Origin: Dehalococcoidia bacterium
GTDB taxonomy: Bacteria; Chloroflexota; Dehalococcoidia; Dehalococcoidales; JAUWYK01
Direction of reading: 5' to 3'
DNA: 50,767 bases
Assembly: GCA_030615865.1 (NCBI GenBank)
Contig: JAUWYK010000003.1
Location: forward strand, 1 to 50,767
Each line of letters opens with the position of its first letter. Position 1 is the stretch's first letter. The position numbers were made by a program, and so were the translations under genes. Below the pieces are notes generated by a model. That model was given only the letters and a program-made list of their open reading frames with translations. It had not been told where the DNA came from and ran no database searches. This document shows, in pieces, positions 7,498-17,400 of this stretch.

Positions 7498-8937
7498 TCA
7501 ATCCACAATGCCTGTTATCTCCGAGACTACCTGCTGCCTTATCGCAGTGGGCAGACTGTGGTTATGGTCAGCGATAATCTGCGGCACCATTTCTGCTGCC
7601 CTCTCCCAGATGGTCTTCCTCCCCTCAGCCTCCCACTCATCCCTGCTGTTCCTATCGCTCAGGAATGGTTGGTAGTGCTCGCTACGCATAAAGTGCCTCG
7701 TGTGCTTGGCGGTGACAAAATTACCCCCCGGACCTACCTGCTTGATGAGGTCAAAGGCCAGGGTATCATCATTCACCGTTATGCCCTCAACAGCTCTCAT
7801 CACCATTCCCAGTATCTCGTTATCTATAACGAACTTCTCATAACACGCCGTTAATGCGAATTCCATAAGTCCGGCAGCATCGTGGATAAAATTAGCACCT
7901 GCCATGGCACAGAGCAGGCTGGTGACGGCAGACTCATAGCCACTCTGAGCATCCAGCACTTTGGAATCGGTCATACCGCCAGTGGCATAGAAGGGGAGCT
8001 TATAGAACTGGGCTATCTGGGCACCAGCCGCGTTGAGTAGCCCCATCTCAACTGAGCCAGCAAGGTACTTTAGATCCCTAAGGTCAGTACTGGTAGCCAC
8101 CGAGCCAGAGATGACCGGTGTCCCTGGATTAGTGATCTGGGTAAGCATTACCCCCATCAGTGAATCCACGGTCTGTATCACCAGGTTTCCGGCAAGCGTG
8201 ACCGGTGAAGTAGCCCCGCACAATGGTTCAGCAGGACATACCAAGGGGATGCCGCTCTTGGCGATGGCCACTACCAGATCACCGTATTGTCCATCCATCT
8301 TCATGGGGCTTATGCTGCAGGTTATCATGGAAATAAGGGGACGCTGCCGAAGTGCTTCAGCAGAGCCAGTCACGATTTCTGCCATCCGTATTACCTGCTT
8401 TACCCCGTCGAGGGTGTAAACGCCTCCCATAACATGTTTCGTGGTGTTGTCCAGACCGGCAAAAAATCGGTTTACATCTACTTGCTCCACAGGCAGCTCG
8501 CTGGGATAGGTAGGTAGCATGAACAGGTGGATGTTATCCAGCTGGTCAACCAGTTTGGCAATGCGCTTCAGGTCTTCCAGAGTAGCCAGTCGCTTCTGGT
8601 CGGTATCCGGCTCATAGATATAGAGGGCAGTTCCCCCGGTCCCTGTGTATACTCGGTTCCCACCCAGGAGGATGTCATGCTTCTTGTCTCTGCCACAGAG
8701 CCTGACCTCTGACGGCGCTATCCTTATCAGTTCTAGAGCTTTCTCCTTGGACAGGCGCACCCGGCGCTTTTCCTTATCCACCCAGGCCCCAGCCTCCTCA
8801 AAGAGTTCCAGCGCCGTCTCCGAGTTTACCTCAAAGCCTACTTCCTCGATTATCCGCATTACGGTCTGGTGCACTCTGGATATAGACTCTTCGCTGAGGG
8901 GCTTAAAGCTGCCCCCAGCTAATCCTTTTCGAACCAT
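7498..8937 (-). CDS. mttB: MttB-family methyltransferase, non-pyrrolysine, copy 2
   Basis: 479 residues from ATG 8937, chosen because an AGGAGG motif lies about 14 bases upstream and because the longer frame would overlap the preceding gene. Family segments are clear: LDNTTKHVMGGVY, ISMITCSISPMKMD, GTPVISGSVATSTD and FYATGGMTDSKVLDAQSGYE. No in-frame amber codon is present. It differs substantially from copy 1, so the two probably act on different substrates. It follows the MetH-activation-like gene by 11 bases, and a 212-base gap separates it from the hydrolase downstream. No second corrinoid protein is present, so both MttB enzymes may share the one at 4324-5016. Confidence 0.88.
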   Translation of the reverse strand: MVRKGLAGGSFKPLSEESISRVHQTVMRIIEEVGFEVNSETALELFEEAGAWVDKEKRRVRLSKEKALELIRIAPSEVRLCGRDKKHDILLGGNRVYTGTGGTALYIYEPDTDQKRLATLEDLKRIAKLVDQLDNIHLFMLPTYPSELPVEQVDVNRFFAGLDNTTKHVMGGVYTLDGVKQVIRMAEIVTGSAEALRQRPLISMITCSISPMKMDGQYGDLVVAIAKSGIPLVCPAEPLCGATSPVTLAGNLVIQTVDSLMGVMLTQITNPGTPVISGSVATSTDLRDLKYLAGSVEMGLLNAAGAQIAQFYKLPFYATGGMTDSKVLDAQSGYESAVTSLLCAMAGANFIHDAAGLMEFALTACYEKFVIDNEILGMVMRAVEGITVNDDTLAFDLIKQVGPGGNFVTAKHTRHFMRSEHYQPFLSDRNSRDEWEAEGRKTIWERAAEMVPQIIADHNHSLPTAIRQQVVSEITGIVD

Positions 8938-8948
8938 GCTTTTGGATT

Positions 8949-9614
8949 TTACCTCCTGCCCACACAATCTTGTTTGTCGCACATCTTGCAAGGGTTGTAA
9001 TCCTCTACCTCGCGGGAACCGATACCGATAATGCCCGATATCGACTTCTGAGGTAGCATCAGGTATCCCTTGGTTAGGTGAACACCTGCATAATCACCGT
9101 TCATAGCCCGGAAGACCATCTTCTGCTGACTTATGTCCCAATCGCAATAGCCGGGGCTGAAGCGCCTGCTTATATAAAGCTCCTGAGCCCGGGCTACCTC
9201 ACCTATCTTGCCCTGCACAAAATCAGCCACCGTCTCAGTAACGCCTGAGCCTATTGTATCTAACACCGCTGCTTGGAGTACGAGCCCGTCCTCAGCTAGG
9301 TGGCAGACCATTTCCTCTAAGCGACTGCCTATGGTGGCTATGAACAAAGCAACCTTCTCGCATTGCTCCACGAGCTGAGCAACGACCCCGCTTCTAAAGG
9401 TAAACGAACCCTCGATAACAACCCGGGAGCCTTTAACTGAACTGATGCCCTGGATTACATACGCATATGATGGTTCAATAAGATGGCAGGTATTCTCTAC
9501 ATACTCATTAACCAAAGACTCGATTCGAGCCGACGGCTCGTAATCAGTGCCGTACCCAATATTGTGTAATACCTGCTGACTATCGATATCAATCCGGTTG
9601 CTTATAGCTACCAT
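8949..9614 (-). CDS. Stand-alone methionine-synthase-activation-domain-like protein
   Basis: 221 residues from ATG 9614 (AAGGGGAAAG just upstream). The centre resembles the AdoMet-binding activation domain of cobalamin-dependent methionine synthase: an alternating helix region with ATIGSRLEE and DTIGSGVTE, then RRFSPGYCDWDISQQ, which corresponds to the R-x-x-x-G-Y-x-x-x-x AdoMet loop. The C-terminus ends in a cysteine group CKMCDKQDC that could bind an iron-sulfur cluster or zinc. I infer reductive reactivation of the Co(II) corrinoid protein in this operon, a role played elsewhere by RamA or MetH itself. It is the first gene of the cluster. Whether it reduces, methylates or both is not decided by sequence. 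Confidence 0.75.
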   Translation of the reverse strand: MVAISNRIDIDSQQVLHNIGYGTDYEPSARIESLVNEYVENTCHLIEPSYAYVIQGISSVKGSRVVIEGSFTFRSGVVAQLVEQCEKVALFIATIGSRLEEMVCHLAEDGLVLQAAVLDTIGSGVTETVADFVQGKIGEVARAQELYISRRFSPGYCDWDISQQKMVFRAMNGDYAGVHLTKGYLMLPQKSISGIIGIGSREVEDYNPCKMCDKQDCVGRR

Positions 9615-10384
9615 ATTCTTTCCCCTTGTTTTAGCCAAATGGAGAAAAAGGCACAAGTGGAAAGTCTTAGGTCTGCTGTACCAAAATGCGGAAGACGGGG
9701 AATAAAAGCGTGGGAAACTTAAGGGGTATCGTGTGGAGAATGAGCAGCCTTAGTGGTTTTCGAGCGGAATTTGAGAGGATATGATGCTGACGAACTAGGC
9801 AGGATCTATTGTGGATGGACTAATTGTTCTGTGAACCAGTCTCCGGAGCGAGGAAAGTAAGTAGGTAGACGAACAGACAGACCCCCCACGTTAAGTGCCA
9901 TCTTTCTAGCTTCAGATCACTCCCATACCTCCTTGTGAGATTTCCTGCTCCTTTCCTGGCCTAATGAATGGCCTGATGTTATTCTAGCAAATCATTCATC
10001 TTTTGTCCAGTGCTGGCTCCAGTACCTGCTGCGAAAGGATGGTGTAAGTTTTTTGCTGTTCAGTTTCTCTTAGCCTCTATAATGACTCCTCAGCTAAGGT
10101 GAGGCAAGTAGCCCAATGACAAGTATCGCTGCTGCGTCAGTAAAGACACGACTTCAAACCTTTTGCCATTAATAGTGATTTGGGCACAGGTGATCTCAGG
10201 ATACTGCCAGCTTGTTGGCAGCATTTTGAATGTGTTGACGCCCAGCAGCCAGGTGTTTATAATTACTGCATGGTTCAAAAGTCCACAGCTCGGCCTGGGA
10301 GAAGTTAGTGGCTGAGTAGCCAATCCTACGCTGATTCATATAGGGAAATCAGGTTTCCCCAACGGCAAGTAGAAAGAGAGTAAA
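9615..10384. other. Intergenic region between divergent operons, no recognised gene
   Basis: About 770 bases separate the corrinoid cluster (minus) from the molybdopterin enzyme (plus), so promoters for both should lie here. I see no cobalamin-riboswitch box, no tRNA and no convincing CDS. A 77-codon minus-strand frame at 10090-10323 begins with TTG, lacks a ribosome-binding site and matches nothing I know; it might be a gene remnant. Confidence 0.5.
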
Positions 10385-12835
10385 TTGTCTCAAGATTTTA
10401 TAGCCAAGCACGAAAGTGAAACAACAGTATATACCAGTTGCATATGCAATTGTGGCAGTAATAGCGATTGCATTTTGAAGGCCCACATCAAGGATGGAGT
10501 AGTTGTTTCCATTGAGCCAGACGACCGGATTAACACCGGTGTGGGCCGAGAGGACGAGGTATTGTCAGAACAAGAACTGATAAAAACTCGCCTTCAAAGG
10601 AGACCATGCACTAGAGGACTGGTCTTCCACAAATATATTTACCATCCTGACCGGATTCTCTATCCGCTTAAGAGAGACCCCAACACCAAGCGAGGGAAAG
10701 GAGAATACATAAGGATATCCTGGGATGAGGCCTTGACCACTATAGCCAATAAAATGAAGGAAATCAGGGAAAAGTACGGGCCGTATTCCATCATAACACC
10801 CTATATGCCCAACGAGCTAGCGAACCGTCTCTTCTCATTCTGGGAGGCAGGGGTAGATAGCTGGGGCTGGTGTTCCTTTGATGCCGCCAGGTTGATGGCT
10901 CACCTTGTTGCCGGAGAAAAAGGTTGGGACTACCCTGGATATTCCTCAGGTTCGGCGGCAGACATGCTGGCCAACTCAAAATTAATAGTTATCTGGGGTT
11001 TTGATCCCACTATGGGCTCATGTGGCCCTGGTTATCAATTTGCCTGGTTTTTAAAGCTCGCCCGGGAAAGGGGCAAGAGGGTTATCATTTTCGACCCCAG
11101 GTATACGCCAGCAGCCGAAGTCTTGGCTGACCAGTGGATACCTATAAAGCCGGGAACAGATAGTGCCATGTATATGGCAATTGCTTACGTTTTATTCAAG
11201 AAGGATTCATGGAATAAAGAGTTTGTCGCCCGTTATGTTGAGCCAAAAGGGTTTGAGAAATGGAAAAACCACGTATTAGGGGTAGACGATCAAGTTGAGA
11301 AGACACCAGAGTGGGCGGAAAAGAAGTGTGCAGTACCGGCGGAGACTATTCGGGCATTAGCTGATCTCATCGACAGTACCCGGCCAGCCTGGCTCTGGTC
11401 CCACTGGGGAACAGCCAGAAAGAGTCGTGGCGAAAATACAGTAAGGGCTTTCGCTGCTCTGCAGGCCATGATGGGCTATTGGGGAACTCCGGGAGCTGGC
11501 CCAGTATTCCATACCGGCCCGCACCGAGCCATTCCGATAGGAGTCCCGTGGGGCCCAGCGGGAGATTACAAGGTCCCTACACTATATCGAAGCCATTACT
11601 GGGCTCAAGCGGTCCTGCTTCTAGACAAGGTAAGGAGTGGTGAGTTAAGCGAGAAAGACTATATGAGGATGGTGGGCTGGAAAGCTGACCCCTCTATATT
11701 GAAAGACTTCAACCCCAGGATGCTTTTCTGGGGCGGACGAGGCCCACATGGATCCAATCATCTTGTTACCGCGTGTGAGACACCCAACTACCAGGTACCA
11801 GCTATGGAGAGGATGGAATTTATCGTTTCAATGCATAGCCTAATTACCCCTACCGCCAAATACGCTGACATAATTCTTCCCGCTCAGGACTGGATGTGGG
11901 AGGAAAAGAATGTCATCCAAAGCGAGTATGGCGGTTTTGAGTCTATAAACTATTGCCCGGCGGTGGTTAAACCACCCGGCGAGGTTAAACCATATATCTG
12001 GGTTTATTGCAAGCTAGCTGAAAAACTCGGCATAGACCCCAAAAAGTATTTCAAGTACTACACCTCCGATGAGAATTGGGATAAAGACTGGGAAAGATAT
12101 CAAAAAGACGGCTACCAGGGTGTAATAGACTACTACAACAAGCGGGGCATCGATGTTCCCTCCTGGGAAGAGTTTACCGAGGGAAAATTCATTAACTGTG
12201 ATGAACTTGATGATAAGCCCTTTACCGGCTGGGATGAGCAAATTGAGAAAGGTAAACCGTTCAAAACAGAATCGGGCAAAATAGAGCTCTATTCCAACTA
12301 TGTCGCCAATGAAGCCAACAGAGGCAAGGAGGAGCACTATGACTACTCTGGTCGCTTGTATGACAATCTAGCCGGTGATTGGGGAACTCTTACCCCCTAT
12401 CCTGTCTATCAGAACGCAGTCAGAGGGATGGATGACCCGCTGGTAGGGGAGTATCCACTGATGCTGCTGGCACCGCATGGCCGATATCGGGTTCACTCTA
12501 TATTATGGGAGCACCCCTGGCTTAGAGGGCAAGTCTATCAGCATAGAGTCTGGATAAGCACCACTGATGCCAACGCAAGAGGGATAAAAGACGGAGACCT
12601 GGTTCTGGTTTACAACGACCGGGGAAAGGTGGTTATGCCGGCCTATGTCACTTCAAGGATGATGCCGGGTTTGGTCGTGATACGCCACGGGGGTAAGTAT
12701 GACCCTGATGAATCCGGAGTTGACTGGGGAGCATCTCCATCAACTTTATTAGGTGGTGATTTTGAGAGCTGCATAACTCCAGCAAAGGCAGCAAACCTAG
12801 TACAAGTAGAGAAGTGCCCAGGAGAGCTTAAATGA
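10385..12835 (+). CDS. DMSO-reductase-family molybdopterin oxidoreductase, catalytic subunit
   Basis: 816 residues, usual size for the family. An N-terminal [4Fe-4S] motif is present (Cys19, Cys23, Cys29 and the Cys of RPCTRG), with two extra residues between the second and third cysteines compared with DmsA. It continues with ISWDEAL, SKLIVIWGFDPT, VIIFDPRYTPAA and GTDSAMYMAIAYVL, and a C-terminal dinucleotide-binding domain (LMLLAPHGRYRVHS, GDLVLVYNDRG). The start is TTG at 10385. There is no twin-arginine leader, so the enzyme is predicted to be cytoplasmic. The next gene overlaps it by four bases and encodes its iron-sulfur partner. The DmsA-like layout argues for a reductase or hydroxylase, but the substrate is unknown. 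Confidence 0.88.
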   Translation: MSQDFIAKHESETTVYTSCICNCGSNSDCILKAHIKDGVVVSIEPDDRINTGVGREDEVLSEQELIKTRLQRRPCTRGLVFHKYIYHPDRILYPLKRDPNTKRGKGEYIRISWDEALTTIANKMKEIREKYGPYSIITPYMPNELANRLFSFWEAGVDSWGWCSFDAARLMAHLVAGEKGWDYPGYSSGSAADMLANSKLIVIWGFDPTMGSCGPGYQFAWFLKLARERGKRVIIFDPRYTPAAEVLADQWIPIKPGTDSAMYMAIAYVLFKKDSWNKEFVARYVEPKGFEKWKNHVLGVDDQVEKTPEWAEKKCAVPAETIRALADLIDSTRPAWLWSHWGTARKSRGENTVRAFAALQAMMGYWGTPGAGPVFHTGPHRAIPIGVPWGPAGDYKVPTLYRSHYWAQAVLLLDKVRSGELSEKDYMRMVGWKADPSILKDFNPRMLFWGGRGPHGSNHLVTACETPNYQVPAMERMEFIVSMHSLITPTAKYADIILPAQDWMWEEKNVIQSEYGGFESINYCPAVVKPPGEVKPYIWVYCKLAEKLGIDPKKYFKYYTSDENWDKDWERYQKDGYQGVIDYYNKRGIDVPSWEEFTEGKFINCDELDDKPFTGWDEQIEKGKPFKTESGKIELYSNYVANEANRGKEEHYDYSGRLYDNLAGDWGTLTPYPVYQNAVRGMDDPLVGEYPLMLLAPHGRYRVHSILWEHPWLRGQVYQHRVWISTTDANARGIKDGDLVLVYNDRGKVVMPAYVTSRMMPGLVVIRHGGKYDPDESGVDWGASPSTLLGGDFESCITPAKAANLVQVEKCPGELK

Positions 12836-13587
12836 CCCAGTATGGTTTCTTCATTGATCAGAGTCGCTGCATTGGCTGTAATTCATGCACCGTTTCCTGT
12901 ATGCAATGGCATGATATTCAACCAGGCATAGTCAAGTGGATGCGTGTTTACCAGTGGGAGAAGGGGGGTTTCCCCAACACAAGACTTCATATGATGCCGG
13001 TTCCCTGCTACCATTGTGAGAACCCGGTCTGTGTGAAGGCTTGTCCTACTGGAGCCATTTACAAGGAAGATAAATACGGTGCCGTTCTAGTAGATCTCGA
13101 TAAATGCCAGGGGACCCGAAAATGTTGGCTGGCCTGTCCCTATGGTGCCCCCCAGTTTCAAGGAGATAATCTGGGCACAAAAATGTCAAAATGTAATATG
13201 TGTATTGACCGTCTCGAGCAAGGACTAAAGCCAATCTGCGTGCTGAGCTGCTCAATGAGAGCTTTGGAGTTCGGTCCACTCGATGAACTGAGAGATAAAT
13301 ATGGTGACCTGAGGCAGGTTGAAGACATGCCCAGAGATACAATTACCAATCCAGCAGTTATCTTTAAACCGGCTGACCCCAAGAAGCAGGTCATACCATG
13401 GGACTGCAACCGGGCTCTTGAACTATGGCAGAAAAGAAACTCGCCAAAGGGTAAGCTTCTACCTGACGTATTTACTGCAAAGTCGGACGTTACCCAAGCA
13501 CCTCAGCACATTGTTGGTCGAAATAAGCTCGTGCTCAAAGCGAAAAATAGTGCCGAACAACAATACTATACAACAGATGACGAATAA
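12832..13587 (+). CDS. DmsB-type four-cluster iron-sulfur electron-transfer subunit
   Basis: 251 residues with four ferredoxin-like cysteine groups: CIGCNSCTVSC (13-23), CYHCENPVCVKACP, CQGTRKCWLACPYG and CNMCIDRLEQGLKPICVLSC. This is the DmsB/NrfC/TtrB arrangement; the third group has a C-x4-C spacing where DmsB usually has a shorter one. It would pass electrons to or from the catalytic subunit upstream, whose stop overlaps this start (ATGA). No membrane anchor subunit (DmsC/NrfD type) or TorD-like chaperone follows, so the electron partner is probably soluble or encoded elsewhere. Confidence 0.92.
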   Translation: MTQYGFFIDQSRCIGCNSCTVSCMQWHDIQPGIVKWMRVYQWEKGGFPNTRLHMMPVPCYHCENPVCVKACPTGAIYKEDKYGAVLVDLDKCQGTRKCWLACPYGAPQFQGDNLGTKMSKCNMCIDRLEQGLKPICVLSCSMRALEFGPLDELRDKYGDLRQVEDMPRDTITNPAVIFKPADPKKQVIPWDCNRALELWQKRNSPKGKLLPDVFTAKSDVTQAPQHIVGRNKLVLKAKNSAEQQYYTTDDE

Positions 13588-13630
13588 TAATCTGAAAGTG
13601 AAAGAAGGATTCCTCAAGGAATTAGAACTG

Positions 13631-13675
13631 CACATTCCACACACGCTCCTTGGCTGAACCAAAGGGCGGAATGTG
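13631..13675. repeat. 8-bp inverted repeat between convergent genes
   Basis: CACATTCC (13631-13638) and GGAATGTG (13668-13675) pair perfectly around a 29-base loop. It lies after the iron-sulfur subunit and before the end of the convergent protease gene. It could act in transcription termination for both strands, but lacks a T-run. Confidence 0.3.
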
Positions 13676-13776
13676 TAATACCCTCAGAAGCCTATAAGAC
13701 TCTAGCATGAGTTTCAACACTGTCATTCCCATACCCGAATCCAGTATTGATAAGCAACCTTGAACCAGAATCACGA

Positions 13777-14157
13777 CTAATCTTCACCCTCTTCAATTTG
13801 CTCCAGTCTTGCATCGCCAATGCCAAAGTGATGAGCTATTTCATGCTTCACTACTCTCTGTATTTCACCGGTCACCTCGGCATCATATCTACATTTGGCC
13901 TCAATTGACTTCCGGAATATAGTTATTTTGTCTGGTGGTACCAGTCCGTAGTGTCTACCCCGCTTGGTCAAGGGTACACCTTCATAGAGACCAAGCAGAA
14001 TCTGACCCTGCCCCTGCCTGAGTCCCACCCTGGTTAGTTGACCAACGGTCGGCCAATCTTCTACCACCACATCAATATTCTCTAATTTGGAGGTAAACTC
14101 CTCGGGCAAAGCTTGAAGCGCCCTTGTCACTAGCCACTCAAACCTTTCTCTATCCAT
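13777..14157 (-). CDS. Small zincin-like metallopeptidase (PF06262 type)
   Basis: 126 residues from ATG 14157. The zinc signature VVKHEIAHHFGIGDARL gives His105, Glu106, His109 and a downstream Asp115, as in the minimal bacterial metallopeptidase family (formerly DUF1025), which is normally 110-140 residues. Preceding segments VVVEDWPT, LGLYEGVPL and ITIFRKSIE are also typical. Family members are cytoplasmic and of unknown physiological substrate. The gene converges with the iron-sulfur subunit gene and is divergent from the giant activase. Confidence 0.85.
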   Translation of the reverse strand: MDRERFEWLVTRALQALPEEFTSKLENIDVVVEDWPTVGQLTRVGLRQGQGQILLGLYEGVPLTKRGRHYGLVPPDKITIFRKSIEAKCRYDAEVTGEIQRVVKHEIAHHFGIGDARLEQIEEGED

Positions 14158-14231
14158 CACCTGCCCCTTTGATTTAGCTGCCCCTCATTTCACAACTTTT
14201 CCTATATTCTAGCACCGTATTGAAGCCTTTG

Positions 14232-14402
14232 CTAGGCAGCTTGCTTACCATGCAAGTGTTTATCGACGAGTTCTTCGGCTTTGTCAGGTGAGACAAAATC
14301 TTTTTCAAGAGCCCGTTTGTGTATCTCTGCAAGGGTAAGGGGGGTGCCTGCTTCGTCACCCTTGACAGGCGGGGATGAAAAATATATTCTATAGCAGGTC
14401 AA
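14232..14402 (-). CDS. Possible small ORF or gene remnant
   Basis: A 56-codon frame from TTG 14402. The last forty residues look protein-like rather than random: TPLTLAEIHKRALEKDF followed by SPDKAEELVDKHLHGKQAA, amphipathic and acidic/basic alternating. I do not recognise the family. It has no clear ribosome-binding site and fills the gap between the protease and activase genes, so it may be the tail of a gene cut when the activase region arrived. Confidence 0.25.
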   Translation of the reverse strand: MTCYRIYFSSPPVKGDEAGTPLTLAEIHKRALEKDFVSPDKAEELVDKHLHGKQAA

Positions 14403-14417
14403 GGATAGAGACTTTCA

Positions 14418-17400
14418 ATGAAACTCGGTATCGATGTCGGTTCGGTCAGTGCCAAGGTTGTTGTGGTAGATGAAGCGGACAGGGTTATTGAATCGCATTA
14501 TGTCCGCACCAAAGGTCAGCCTCTGGAGACGGTTCTTGCCATTCTTGAAGAGGTGCTGGCAAGATACTCAACGGAGAGATTTGAGCTTGTAGCTACCACG
14601 GGTAACGGCGGGAAGCTCATTGCCGAGCTTCTAGGGGCACAGTTTGTAAATGAAATCATTGCCCAGGCGGCAGGCACGGTGCACTTTCATCCTGACGTGA
14701 GAACCATTATTGAAATTGGAGGTGAGGATTCTAAACTCATCTTACTTGATGGAGAAGGTCAGGGTGAACCACCAAAAGTTATCGATTTTGCTGTCAATGG
14801 TGTCTGCGCTGCCGGAACCGGCTCCTTTCTTGACCAGCAAGCATCCCGGATGGGCATCCCAATTGAACAGTTTGGTGATGTGGCACTTCAATCGGCTTGT
14901 CCACCACGCGTCGCTGGGCGCTGTAGCGTCTTTGCCAAGACCGATATGATCCACCTACAGCAGATTGGTACCCCAGTCCACGACATTGTTGCTGGCTTAT
15001 GCTTCGCTATGGTGCGCAACTTTATCGGCAGTATTGCCCACGGTCATAAAGTTAGCAAACCGGTTTGCTTTCAGGGCGGTGTCGCCGCTAATAAGGGCAT
15101 CAAGTGGGCTATCCGTGACTTGATGCAGCTGAGCGAGCATGAACTCATCGTGCCACAACATTTCGCAGTACTGGGAGCGATTGGAGCGGTACTTGTTGCC
15201 AGTCAAGGGTCACCAGACAGAACAGAGACGGCAGCAACCAACCTATCCATTGATGACCTTGGTCGGATGCGTGAATACCTCGCCCAGCGGAAGTATGATT
15301 TCCTCAGCCTCCCTTCGCTTAAAGGCGATGACTATCCGCTCTGCGTTGAGCCAGTCAAATATGCTGCTGGTGACAAAATTGAAGCCTATGTAGGCGTGGA
15401 TATCGGCTCAATAAGCACCAATGTGGTGGTGATAGATAGAAATGTAAATGTTCTGGCACGGCGCTATCTGATGACCGCGGGCAGACCAATTGAGGCAGTC
15501 AAGAAAGGGCTCTACGAGGTGGCTCAGGAATTGGGCGATAGCCTGGTAATCAAAGGTGCCGGTTCGACCGGCTCCGGTCGCTATATGACAGGGGAGTTTT
15601 TCAGCGCCGATGTGATTCGGAATGAAATTACCAGCCACGCCAGGGCGGCGGCGTTCGTGTACCCTGAGGTAGATACTATCTTTGAAATCGGTGGGCAGGA
15701 TGCTAAATACATCAGCCTTGAGAACGGTACCATTGTTGATTTTACTATGAATAAGGTGTGTGCCGCCGGGACAGGCTCGTTTCTTGAGGAGCAGGCTGAA
15801 AAATTAGCCATCAATATCAATGAGGAATTTGGCGCCAAGGCGCTGGCTTCAAAGCAGCCTCTGGACTTGGGTGAACGCTGTACTGTGTTTATGGAATCTC
15901 AACTGAACTTCCATAAACAAAGAGGGGCGGCAAAGAAAGACTTGCTGGGCGGTCTTTCATATTCTATTGTCAAGAACTACCTCAACAAGGTTGTAGAAGA
16001 CCATCGTATCGGCAATCAGATACTTTTTCAAGGCGGTGTGGCGTTCAACAGGGCAGTCAAGGCAGCCTTTGAGAACGTGCTGGGCAAGAAAATTCTGGTT
16101 CCCCCGCATCACGACATACTTGGGGCTATTGGGGTGGCAATGCTGGCGATGGAAGAAATGGACAGAACTGGCAAACAGACACGCTTTCGTGGTTTCGACC
16201 TGAGGGATAGGAAATACGAACTTGCGTCGTTTGAGTGCCAGGGATGTCCGAATCGGTGTGAGGTTCACGAAGTCACTTTTGAGGGTGAGGTACCACTCTT
16301 TTACGGTTCACGCTGTGGTAAATATGATAGCCCAAAAAAGAAACGACAGCGCCGCTCATCAAAAATCCCACGGCTCTTTGATGAGCGTTCCCAGGCCTTG
16401 ATGAGTGCCTATCCAAAGGATAGACCAGATGCTCCCAATGGCAAGACGATTGGCATTGGTAAAGCCCTATTCTTTCACGAACTGTTCCCGCTGTGGAAAG
16501 CATTTTTCACTGAACTTGGACTTCAGGTGGTCGTGTCTGATTCAACCAATCGCCACATCATCCGTCAAGGTGTGGAGAACGCTGTTGAGGAACCGTGCTT
16601 CCCTATAAAGGTAGCCCATGGACATGTGCTGAACCTGCTGGAGAAAGGTATTGATTTCCTTTTCCTGCCTGTTCAGTGCACGATGGAGAAACTAACCGAC
16701 GATTTTGACAGGTCATGGAACTGCCCGCTGACTCAGGGGCTTCCGTTCACCATTCGCAGTTCTATACAGATTGAACAAGCATCCCCCGCTTATCCTGATA
16801 ACAGACCCAAGGTGCTCAGTCCGGTGTTTCATGCTGACCGGGGTCGCAAATGGATGGAAAAGGCATTACTCCAACTGGCAGGTGAGATGGGCGTCTCTGA
16901 CCGAGGGTTAGTGAGGAAGGCTATCGGTGCCGGCTTTAAAGCACTTGATTCATTTAACGAATGGCAGCAAAGACGCGGTCAAGAAGTCCTATCACAGTTA
17001 AAGCCTGATGAAAAGGCTGTCGTCATCATCGGGCGACCCTATAACACCTGTGACCCGGGAATGACACTGAACTTACCGGAGAAGCTGCGTGAACTCGGCA
17101 TACTGCCGATTCCCCTGGACTTCCTGCCCCTCCAATTGTTTGCCGAGGAGGTTACCTCTGTCCATCCCAATATGTATTGGAAGTCAGGGCAGAAGATTCT
17201 GGCTGCTGCCAGAATGATTGCCAGCGACCCACGGCTGTTCGCACTTTATCTGACCAACTTCGGCTGCGGTCCTGATTCCTACCTGCTTAAGTTTTTCACT
17301 AAGGAGACTGAGGGCAAGCCTTTTCTTACCATAGAAATTGACGAGCACTCAGCTGATGTCGGCGTTATTACTCGCTGTGAGGCATTCCTCGACACTATAC

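Noticed and set aside
7393..7854. 153-codon plus-strand frame
   Set aside because: Lies wholly antisense to the C-terminal part of the second MttB gene, has low-complexity shadow composition and no ribosome-binding site.
5016..8937. Possible pyrrolysine-containing MttB
   Set aside because: Both MttB-like frames run full length without an internal TAG codon, so no amber readthrough is needed.
10090..10323. 77-codon minus-strand frame
   Set aside because: TTG start, no ribosome-binding site and no recognised family; kept only as a remark on the intergenic region.
9615..10384. Cobalamin riboswitch ahead of the corrinoid cluster
   Set aside because: Looked for the conserved B12-box and surrounding stems on the minus strand and did not see them.
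13715..13755. Sequence resembling the dispersed GTCATTCCC...GAATCCAG repeat seen in many genomes
   Set aside because: Only one degenerate copy found in the window, without the usual perfect inner stem; not enough to call a repeat family.
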